In this document: one piece after another, positions 7,047-13,429 of the stretch
How the letters are laid out: each line of letters opens with the position of its first letter
Numbering within the stretch: the first letter of the stretch is position 1
From: an uncultured bacterium
GTDB lineage: Bacteria; Bdellovibrionota_C; UBA2361; CAKMMH01
Assembly: GCA_927798255.1 (NCBI GenBank)
Contig: CAKMMH010000026.1
Span: 1 to 13,982, forward strand
Direction: 5' to 3'
DNA length: 13,982 nucleotides
Notes under the pieces: generated by a model
The model's database searches: none
Told to the model about the DNA's origin: nothing
What the model saw: the letters and a program-made list of their open reading frames with translations, nothing else
Made by a program: the position numbers and the translations under genes

Positions 7047-7784
7047 ATGACAGCAAAACGAATATTAATTACAGGTGCAAGTAGAGGTATAGGAAAAGGC
7101 ATTGCCCTATATCTTGCAAATCTTACAAATGAAGATTACGAGTTAGTTCTTCATTACAATAATAATAAGGAACTAGCAGAAGAGTTATTAAATGAGATTT
7201 CTAATCTTCATAAAAAAGCTTCTCTTATATCTTTTGATATATCAGATAGAGAGCAAACAAAAAACGCGATAGAAAATGATATAAATGAAAATGGTGTTTA
7301 TTATGGTGTAATCTGTAACGCTGGAATCAATAAAGACAATCCATTTCCATTACTTGCAGATGAGGAATGGGACAAAGTACTTCACACCAACTTAGATGGT
7401 TTTTATAATGTATTAAAACCTCTTGTTATGCCAATGGTACAAAGACGAGAAAGAGGACGAATCATTGCTATTTCCTCTATTTCAGGGCTTATTGGAAACA
7501 GAGGACAAGTAAATTATTCTGCTTCTAAAGCTGGCATCATAGGTGCCACAAAGGCTCTTGCTATGGAGCTTGCAAAACATAAAATCACAGTTAATGCGAT
7601 AGCCCCTGGCGTTATTGAATCTGATATGACAAAAGATTTACCATTAGATGAAATTAAAAAACTTATCCCTATGAAACGTATTGGAAAAACAAAAGAAGTT
7701 GCAAGTCTTGTAGCCTACCTTTTATCAGAAGATGCAGATTATATTACAAGACAAGTAATTTCTGTTAATGGAGGAATGATTTAA
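7047..7784 (+). CDS. apeQ: 3-ketoacyl-ACP reductase, SDR family (ApeQ/FabG-like)
   Basis: This 245-residue classical short-chain dehydrogenase matches FabG in length. The nucleotide-binding TGASRGIG is at 9-16, the structural NAG at 91-93, and the active-site residues are Asn115, Ser144, Tyr157 and Lys161 (YSASK). It reduces 3-ketoacyl-ACP to the 3-hydroxy form with NADPH, between the condensation and dehydration steps. Placement between the dehydratase and the second ketosynthase is the apeP-Q-R order of aryl-polyene clusters. The stop codon shares one base with the start of the next gene (TAATG at 7782-7786), so the two are translationally coupled. Confidence 0.9.
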   Translation: MTAKRILITGASRGIGKGIALYLANLTNEDYELVLHYNNNKELAEELLNEISNLHKKASLISFDISDREQTKNAIENDINENGVYYGVICNAGINKDNPFPLLADEEWDKVLHTNLDGFYNVLKPLVMPMVQRRERGRIIAISSISGLIGNRGQVNYSASKAGIIGATKALAMELAKHKITVNAIAPGVIESDMTKDLPLDEIKKLIPMKRIGKTKEVASLVAYLLSEDADYITRQVISVNGGMI

Positions 7785-9022
7785 TGAGAAGAGTTGTAAT
7801 TACAGGCATGGGACTAGTAAGCTCGCTTGGAAATGACTTAGAAACTTCATTTAATAGACTTCATACTTATGAAAATGCAGTGGTTAATTTAAAAGATTTA
7901 CATAAATATGAAGGACTAAACACTAAGCTTGCATCTCTTGCAGATTCATTTGTAATACCTTCTCACTACACAAGAAAAACTCTTCGCACAATGGGGTCAA
8001 TTTCCATAATGGCACTTTATGCAACTGAAGAAGCGTTAAAGCAAGCAGGATTAAAAATCGGTGATGAATTTTCAGATGAAATTTCAAATGGCACAACTGG
8101 AGTTTCTTACGGTTCATCTTTTGGTTCAGTAGAACCAGTTCGTGATTTTGCAAATATGCTCACAAACAACGAAGTAATGGGAATTAATTCATCTACTTAT
8201 GTAAAAATAATGCCTCAAACAACAGCTGTTAATATTTCATTATACTTAAAAACGACAGGTAGACTTATTCCATCAGGAACTGCATGCACATCTGGAAGTC
8301 TTTCAATAGGATTTTCATATGAAACAATAAAAAGTGGATTACAAGATATAATGATTGCAGGAGGTGCAGAGGAGTTTAGCCCAACAGAAGTTGCAGTGTT
8401 TGACACGATGTTTGCAACTAGTTGTAAAAATGATACTCCAAAACTTACACCATCACCTTTTGATAAAAATAGAGATGGTCTAGTAATTGGAGAAGGCGCT
8501 GGAACTTTAATTTTAGAAGAATATGAGCATGCGAAAAGAAGAAACGCTCCAATTATTGCGGAAATTGTAGGGTTTGGAACGAACACAGATGGCACTCATA
8601 TTACTCAACCAAATCATATTGCGATGGCAAAATGTATGGGGCTAGCATTAAAAAGTGCTTCTTTATCTTCAAAAGATATAGGTTATATAAACGCACATGG
8701 TACAGCTACTATGCAAGGTGACCTTGCTGAAACGACGGCAACGCAAAATGTTTTTGGAAGTAACACTCCTATTAGCTCTCTTAAAAGTTATGTAGGGCAT
8801 ACGCTTGGTGCTTGTGGTTCTCTTGAAGCGATTTGGTCAATAATGATGATGAATTCTAATTGGTATGCACCAACACTTAATTTAAACACGCCAGATGAAA
8901 CGATAGGAAAACTAGATTACATTATGCACGAAGGTCGAGAGTTCTCATCAAATTTTATAATGTCAAACAACTTTGCATTTGGTGGGATAAATACTTCGCT
9001 AATATTTAAGAAGTTTATATAA
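7784..9022 (+). CDS. apeR: Beta-ketoacyl-ACP synthase (ApeR, FabF-like)
   Basis: This 412-residue FabF-type condensing enzyme has the full catalytic triad: Cys168 in GTACTSG, His305 in NAHGTAT and His339 in VGHTLGACG. It also has the C-terminal NNFAFGGINTSLIF. Its length and motifs are those of a stand-alone ketosynthase, so it probably works as a homodimer for particular chain-extension rounds while the ApeO/ApeC-like pair does others. Its start overlaps the ketoreductase stop by one base. It is the last gene of the rightward operon and converges with the peptidase gene ending at 9039. The 16-nt gap is AT-only and shows no terminator hairpin. Confidence 0.9.
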   Translation: MRRVVITGMGLVSSLGNDLETSFNRLHTYENAVVNLKDLHKYEGLNTKLASLADSFVIPSHYTRKTLRTMGSISIMALYATEEALKQAGLKIGDEFSDEISNGTTGVSYGSSFGSVEPVRDFANMLTNNEVMGINSSTYVKIMPQTTAVNISLYLKTTGRLIPSGTACTSGSLSIGFSYETIKSGLQDIMIAGGAEEFSPTEVAVFDTMFATSCKNDTPKLTPSPFDKNRDGLVIGEGAGTLILEEYEHAKRRNAPIIAEIVGFGTNTDGTHITQPNHIAMAKCMGLALKSASLSSKDIGYINAHGTATMQGDLAETTATQNVFGSNTPISSLKSYVGHTLGACGSLEAIWSIMMMNSNWYAPTLNLNTPDETIGKLDYIMHEGREFSSNFIMSNNFAFGGINTSLIFKKFI

Positions 9023-9038
9023 AATTTCTACTAAATAT

Positions 9039-9803
9039 TTAAAATTTATTTTTATACTTTTCTTTCAAAAATTTATGCCAGCTACGTTCAAACTTATTTT
9101 TTGAAATCTTCATGGTTTTAAAGATGTCACTATTAGGATTAATTAATATTTTTAAGATCATAGATTTTCCAAAAATATTAATAATTGTTTCTATCATACT
9201 TATAGTAAAAATGAATGAAAGATTTTTTTTAAATGACCAACTATTTGTTCCAACTTCTAAAAAATCGATATTAGGCAAATTATCATTTTTTAAGGCTTTT
9301 AAAATAATATTTTTCTCATCTTTTGATAATATTTTATCATTAACATTATCATTTGATAAATACATAGCAAGTCCCTCGTTAAACCACTCTGGAAAAAAGT
9401 TTTGGGTAGTATCGCTATATATAGAAGCAAACTCATGCGCTAATTCATGTGATAAAACATTAATCATTGATTTATAAGATCTATCCTTACTACCAAGTGA
9501 GGGATCAATCGTAACAACAGCTCCCGCGCCACCACCAGCAATACACCAATTAGGCATTCTCTTACCATAACATTCTTTATGTAGCCAACTTAATTTTGGA
9601 TAGATATAAACAGGTATAATTGGATTATTTTTAAAATTAAAAAATTTAATATATTTTTTATAAGAATCTTCCAAAACATTTTTAATATCAACAAATACTT
9701 TTTCTTTTTGCGCGAAGCTTTCATCAAAAAAATAATTAAAATGTTTTGAAATCTTGCTTGCTTTTAAATAAGATGATTCAGATATTGCTTTTCTATTCAC
9801 CAT
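9039..9803 (-). CDS. Cytosolic gluzincin-type zinc metallopeptidase (peptidase MA-like)
   Basis: This 254-residue protein has the zinc-peptidase signature HELAHEF (His119, Glu120, His123) and a third ligand in WFNEGLAMYL (Glu143), 20 residues after the second His, as in the gluzincin/peptidase-MA group. The N-terminal 100 residues look like the small domain common to these proteins. No signal peptide or membrane segment is seen, so action in the cytoplasm is likely. It lies downstream of the precursor-like gene at 9889-10035 and could be the leader peptidase of that peptide. Against this, a strong terminator (9821-9860) separates them, no Shine-Dalgarno precedes the ATG, and its low GC resembles the surrounding genes. 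It may be an unrelated resident gene. Confidence 0.75.
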   Translation of the reverse strand: MVNRKAISESSYLKASKISKHFNYFFDESFAQKEKVFVDIKNVLEDSYKKYIKFFNFKNNPIIPVYIYPKLSWLHKECYGKRMPNWCIAGGGAGAVVTIDPSLGSKDRSYKSMINVLSHELAHEFASIYSDTTQNFFPEWFNEGLAMYLSNDNVNDKILSKDEKNIILKALKNDNLPNIDFLEVGTNSWSFKKNLSFIFTISMIETIINIFGKSMILKILINPNSDIFKTMKISKNKFERSWHKFLKEKYKNKF

Positions 9804-9820
9804 AATTTTATTAATACATG

Positions 9821-9860
9821 AAAAAAATCGGGAGTAAATACCAAAATGATATCTACTCCC
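9821..9860 (-). terminator. Rho-independent terminator after the precursor-like gene
   Basis: On the minus strand a 12-bp stem (9849-9860 with 9830-9841) contains two G-U pairs and closes a 7-nt loop. Two bases after the GC-rich foot (ACTCCC) comes a run of seven U (9821-9827). It ends the transcript of the radical SAM and precursor genes 18 nt before the peptidase ATG. A smaller hairpin, GAAGG/CCTTC at 9863-9878, lies just upstream and may protect the message end. Confidence 0.85.
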
Positions 9861-9888
9861 TAGAAGGCAAGAACCTTCGAAAAGACAA

Positions 9889-10035
9889 CTAGCGGTTACA
9901 CTTAGGCGGATGCGCCAAGCACAAACAGTTCATGTCAAATGGCTTGATATTAGTCTTGCCAATGACAATACTCAAGATTTGAGGACTTCGTTCTTTTTTT
10001 ACAGAACCAGTCTTCTTATCTTTAACTTGAACCAT
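9889..10035 (-). CDS. Short RiPP precursor-like peptide, Cys-rich at the C-terminus
   Basis: A 48-codon ORF begins at ATG 10035 and stops at TAG 9889-9891. Its Shine-Dalgarno is the strongest in the window: AAAGGAGGT at 10042-10049, about 6 nt before the ATG. The N-terminal part is basic and polar (MVQVKDKKTGSVKKERSP), then comes a hydrophobic stretch (QILSIVIGK), then a short C-terminal segment MNCLCLAHPPKCNR with Cys37, Cys39 and Cys46. That leader-plus-core layout, a start 19 nt after the stop of a radical SAM/SPASM gene and a terminator right behind it are typical of ribosomally made, post-translationally modified peptides. The likely modification is a radical-made crosslink at or near the cysteines, such as a thioether. 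I do not recognise the core as a known family. Confidence 0.75.
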   Translation of the reverse strand: MVQVKDKKTGSVKKERSPQILSIVIGKTNIKPFDMNCLCLAHPPKCNR

Positions 10036-10054
10036 CTCGCACCTCCTTTCTTAT

Positions 10055-11380
10055 CTAATTGTTAGTCTTTGCGAACCCCATGAATACTAATGATTTTAAA
10101 AAATCTTCATATTCATATCCTATATCAGAAATGGCGTATTTATGATCTGACAGAACAGATGAAATAAAATTATACGCCTCTTCATCCAAAAATATTCGCC
10201 TGTCACCGTTAACAACTACACCACCGAAATCTTCTGTTCTCATATTATCAAATTCAAATTGAATTTGATTACCAAGAATGACATCGTTCGTTTGTGTTAA
10301 GTTATTTTCTTGTAACAAAGCAAATGCTTTATCTTCATTCGCCTTCACCATCATTGGATTATTAGCTTTGAAAGAAGATAAATGACTAGCAACATAACTT
10401 TGTCTTCTACAACCTCCGAAGCATTCCCCTAATAATTTACACGATAGACAATCATCGGGTATTAACTCCGTGGTTCGCCACTTATCCATTCTTAACCAAA
10501 TTGTTTTAAGAGGTTCTAAGCACAAATTTCCGTATATTTCTGAATTTAATGGGCAATCTCTTACATTCCCATTACTCCCAATAACACATGAAGAAGTGCC
10601 AGCTCCACATGATGTAATTTGGTAAGCAGACGGCTCATCAAGTTCACACAAAAAACAATATGGCGCTTCAATTAAGCATCTTGCACCGTATAAAAATCTT
10701 TTAGTGACCTTTAATGACCTATTAAAAAGTACTTTAAGTTCTTCAACAGATAAATAACGATCACTATTATCAATATCACATTCAGGTTGAAGTGCTATTG
10801 TAAATGTGAAGTCAACGCAGCCGTAGTCATTAACGATTTTTGCTACGTTTTCTATAGTATCCAAATTTTCCCTAGTAACCACCATATTGGCGCTCACAGG
10901 AAAATTCTTTTCTTTGCACATTTCCAAAGCTTCTAAAAGCCTTAAAAATGAACCTTTAGTACATGTAATTTTATCATGTACTTCTTCGTTATCACCTAGT
11001 ATCGAAGTCAGAATTCCTAAAACATTAGCCTCTTTTAACTCATCAATTATTGATGGTGTTATAAGAGTTAGGTTACTATTGATAGAAACTTGGATTCCTG
11101 CCTCCTTAAATCGATTTACTAAATACATAGTAACATCAAAATTCAAGAAAGGCTCACCTCCCGTTAGCGTAACGCCAAAAACTTGTGAATTAATAACCTC
11201 ATCTGCGACTTTCTTTGCCGTCGCAAACGTCATATTCTCAAAAATACACTTATCTCCTTTTTTCCAATAATTGTAACAATGTGTACAACGATGGTTACAG
11301 TTTTCCGTCACTTCAATTTGAACACTCAAAGGTGCTTTAAGCGTACGAAAAAGCCTAAGCTCACTACTACTCGTATTCAT
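10055..11380 (-). CDS. Radical SAM/SPASM peptide maturase with a C-terminal PqqD/RRE-like segment
   Basis: This 441-residue enzyme carries the radical SAM motif CNHRCTHC (Cys28, Cys32, Cys35) and GGEP at 74-77. The SPASM region begins at Cys258, Cys265 and Cys276 (with Gly271 four residues before Cys276) and continues with CxxCx5CxxxC at 311, 314, 320 and 324. No Cys follows 324, so the usual last SPASM ligand is missing. Residues of about 385-441 (VVVNGDRRIFLDEEAYNFI, then a helical end) resemble a PqqD-type RiPP recognition element, the domain that binds precursor leaders. The gene sits directly upstream of the 48-codon precursor-like gene in one unit. GC content is clearly above that of neighbouring genes, suggesting acquisition by transfer. 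It probably installs carbon-centred crosslinks on that peptide. Confidence 0.88.
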   Translation of the reverse strand: MNTSSSELRLFRTLKAPLSVQIEVTENCNHRCTHCYNYWKKGDKCIFENMTFATAKKVADEVINSQVFGVTLTGGEPFLNFDVTMYLVNRFKEAGIQVSINSNLTLITPSIIDELKEANVLGILTSILGDNEEVHDKITCTKGSFLRLLEALEMCKEKNFPVSANMVVTRENLDTIENVAKIVNDYGCVDFTFTIALQPECDIDNSDRYLSVEELKVLFNRSLKVTKRFLYGARCLIEAPYCFLCELDEPSAYQITSCGAGTSSCVIGSNGNVRDCPLNSEIYGNLCLEPLKTIWLRMDKWRTTELIPDDCLSCKLLGECFGGCRRQSYVASHLSSFKANNPMMVKANEDKAFALLQENNLTQTNDVILGNQIQFEFDNMRTEDFGGVVVNGDRRIFLDEEAYNFISSVLSDHKYAISDIGYEYEDFLKSLVFMGFAKTNN

Positions 11381-11424
11381 TTTTAATAACCTTATATTTT
11401 AAACCATTTGTAAATGTAATTAAT

Positions 11425-11454
11425 AAAATAATTATTTTAAAAATAATTATTTTT
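11425..11454. repeat. Tandem perfect AT palindromes upstream of the maturase gene
   Basis: AAAATAATTATTTT (11425-11438) and AAAAATAATTATTTTT (11439-11454) are both perfect palindromes, lying head to tail, so one operator-like core is repeated with a period of about 15 nt. They lie 45-74 nt upstream of the maturase ATG. A weak minus-strand -10 candidate, TACAAT at 11464-11469, lies just upstream. Binding of a dimeric regulator to both halves is plausible, but in AT-rich DNA part of this may be chance. Confidence 0.4.
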
Positions 11455-11586
11455 ACTCTCTACATTGTATATCGAAAATTATTTCTTAAAGTTTCCTATA
11501 TATTTATAGATTTAATATTAACATTCTCTTGAAGATTAAAATTATTTCATCACGACAACTCGGCTAGTTTGAGAGGATTGGTTTAA

Positions 11587-11667
11587 ATGAATGTTGTAAA
11601 TATCAGAATATTAAGAAACTTACAAAATATCCTCTACAAAATTCTTATTTCCTGTAATAATATATAA
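11587..11667 (+). CDS. 26-codon ORF directly upstream of the transporter gene
   Basis: The ORF starts at ATG 11587, with an AGAGGA Shine-Dalgarno at 11572-11577, and encodes MNVVNIRILRNLQNILYKIL and six further residues. It stops at TAA 11665-11667, two bases before the transporter ATG, which has no Shine-Dalgarno. Ribosomes ending here could restart on the transporter gene. Alternatively this is the original N-terminus of the transporter, now in another frame: members of that family often begin with 15-20 basic or amphipathic residues before the first membrane helix, and this peptide would suit. Either way the initiation signal belongs to this ORF. Confidence 0.4.
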   Translation: MNVVNIRILRNLQNILYKILISCNNI

Positions 11668-11669
11668 AT

Positions 11670-12563
11670 ATGGCATTAATTGTTTTATTTGTAGCATTAA
11701 TTTCTTTATTATTTCCAAGCTCTGCTCTTTGGATTGAACTTTCATGGATTAATTATCTTTTAATGGTAATAATGTTTGGAATGGGACTAACCATATCTCC
11801 GAAAGATTTTGCTTTAGTTTTTACAAACCCTAAAGACATTTTCTGCGGTGTAGTTTCACAATACTTATTTATGCCATTAATTGCATATTTTCTTTGCTGC
11901 GCATTTAATCTTGATACCGCACTTACAATAGGCGTCGTTTTAGTGGGGACTTGCCCTGGAGGCACTGCAAGTAATGTTATGACATATTTAGCAAAAGGTG
12001 ACACTGCCCTATCTGTCGGGCTTACAAGTGTTAACACGCTCCTTTCCCCTATTCTTACTCCGACTATCACTTATTTATTATTAAAAGAAACAATTAATTT
12101 AAATATGAAAGGAATGTTTCTTAGCATAATAAGTGTAATACTAGTTCCTATATTTTTAGGATTTATTATAAATTATTTTTTTAAAAACTTTTCAAAACGA
12201 ATTACAAACTATCTTCCTATGCTTTCTCTAATTGCAATATGTATGGTTATTGGCTCTGTTGTTTCCCATAATGCAAATAAAATTTTTGAAAGCGGCATTC
12301 TAGTATTAGTAATTGTAATTTTACATAATTTACTTGGCTTTACATTTGGTTTTATTGTAGGAAAATTTTTAAAAATGCCACCTTCAAAAATCAAAGCACT
12401 TTCTCTTGAAGTTGGTATGCAAAACTCTGGGCTTGCAACAAGTTTAGCAACGAGTACTTTTCCAAATCTTTTAATGGCATCAGTTCCTGGGGCTATCTTT
12501 TCTGTGTGGCATAATATTTCAGGAGCTATCCTTGCTAGTATTTATAAAAAGTGGGACAAATAA
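11670..12563 (+). CDS. BASS-family (bile acid:sodium symporter-like) transporter
   Basis: This 297-residue, highly hydrophobic protein has about nine to ten membrane segments. Family marks are FGMGLTISPKDF near 36-47, GTCPGGTASN (93-102) at the first helix crossover, and EVGMQNSGLA (247-256) at the second. These features place it in the SBF/BASS group (YocS-like), which imports organic anions such as bile acids, pyruvate or pantoate with sodium. The substrate cannot be read from sequence. The N-terminus begins straight at the first membrane helix and looks short. In-frame stops (TAA at 11658) exclude an earlier start, and the 26-codon ORF just upstream has the ribosome binding site. A link with the peptide module is not evident. 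Confidence 0.85.
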   Translation: MALIVLFVALISLLFPSSALWIELSWINYLLMVIMFGMGLTISPKDFALVFTNPKDIFCGVVSQYLFMPLIAYFLCCAFNLDTALTIGVVLVGTCPGGTASNVMTYLAKGDTALSVGLTSVNTLLSPILTPTITYLLLKETINLNMKGMFLSIISVILVPIFLGFIINYFFKNFSKRITNYLPMLSLIAICMVIGSVVSHNANKIFESGILVLVIVILHNLLGFTFGFIVGKFLKMPPSKIKALSLEVGMQNSGLATSLATSTFPNLLMASVPGAIFSVWHNISGAILASIYKKWDK

Positions 12564-12805
12564 TTATAACTTCTTTAAAAGTATATAATCGGCATCTAAA
12601 CTCTCTTTTAATAAAAGATTAAAATTCATTATTTATTTTTCTATTTAAAATATAAAACTAAATATATATTTTATTAATGCTTATTATCATTTATTTGATA
12701 ATAAAGGAAAATTATGTAACAATTAGCCCTAAAAAGTATTGCAATTTCAAAATGTAATTTCATAGTTACATTAAAAACAAAACATTTAATATTAATGGAG
12801 GCAAT

Positions 12806-13429
12806 ATGAGATTAAAGCTTTTTCTAATTGTTATCTTATTTACCTTTTCTGCATGTGGTACTCTTACCTATTCAAAACTTAATTTAAACTTAGAAAGAAA
12901 TAATAAAAATGAAAAAATAGCTATTGCAGTACTTGATAAGAGACCGTATGTGCTTAACTCATCAAAATTTAAAAGTTATGTAGCAATTATTCGTGGTGGC
13001 TATGGCAATCCTTGGCATAGTAGCTTATCTTCAGGCCTTCCTTTAGAAACCGAGCTTACAACATCTTTAAAAACAAACTTTGAAAAAAGTGGTTACATAG
13101 TAGAAAGTATTGATTTTAGTAAAAATTTTAACATTGATAAAAGTCAAGCTGTTAATCAACTTAAAAATATTGGCGTCACAAAAATTTTAATTTTCACACT
13201 TAATGAATGGCGAAGTGATACTTTTGCAGACTCTTGGTTTATATATGATGTTACTTTAGATGTATATAATAGCGATGGTAAATTCTTGGCAAGTGAGCAA
13301 ATATCTGGAAATGATGAAGTTAAAGGAAGCTTCTTCTGGCCGTATGTATATAAGCAAAAAGTTCCAGAGTATAGTCAAGGAATCTTAGAAAGCCTAATTG
13401 GAAGAGAAAGCATCAAGAAAGCTTTATAA
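12806..13429 (+). CDS. Lipoprotein of unknown function
   Basis: This 207-residue protein has a clear lipoprotein signal peptide: a basic start, a hydrophobic stretch and a lipobox ending SAC, with Cys17 as the lipidated residue. The next residue is Gly, so by the Asp+2 rule the mature protein would go to the outer membrane. The mature part has a mixed alpha/beta pattern with AVLDKRPYV (41-49), RGGYGNPW (63-70) and SGLPL (76-80). I associate such motifs with uncharacterised proteobacterial lipoproteins, but I cannot name the family. A GGAGG Shine-Dalgarno lies 4 nt before the ATG. APE clusters encode a lipoprotein (ApeN), but nothing here shows equivalence. It is probably a monocistronic gene with 242 nt of non-coding DNA upstream. 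Confidence 0.75.
   Translation: MRLKLFLIVILFTFSACGTLTYSKLNLNLERNNKNEKIAIAVLDKRPYVLNSSKFKSYVAIIRGGYGNPWHSSLSSGLPLETELTTSLKTNFEKSGYIVESIDFSKNFNIDKSQAVNQLKNIGVTKILIFTLNEWRSDTFADSWFIYDVTLDVYNSDGKFLASEQISGNDEVKGSFFWPYVYKQKVPEYSQGILESLIGRESIKKAL

Noticed and set aside
12604..12618. TCTTTTAATAAAAGA as a terminator after the transporter gene
   Set aside because: The stem is only 6 A/T-rich base pairs with a 3-nt loop and no U-tract.
12681..12704. TTATTATC/GATAATAA inverted repeat upstream of the lipoprotein gene
   Set aside because: An 8-bp AT-only stem in a very AT-rich spacer, with no U-tract and no clear promoter nearby, is within chance expectation. The AATGTAA/TTACATT repeat at 12751-12772 was judged likewise.
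12714..12719. Start-stop ATGTAA preceded by AAGG as a minimal regulatory ORF
   Set aside because: It is about 90 nt upstream of the lipoprotein gene, which has its own strong Shine-Dalgarno, and such hexamers are common by chance in AT-rich DNA.
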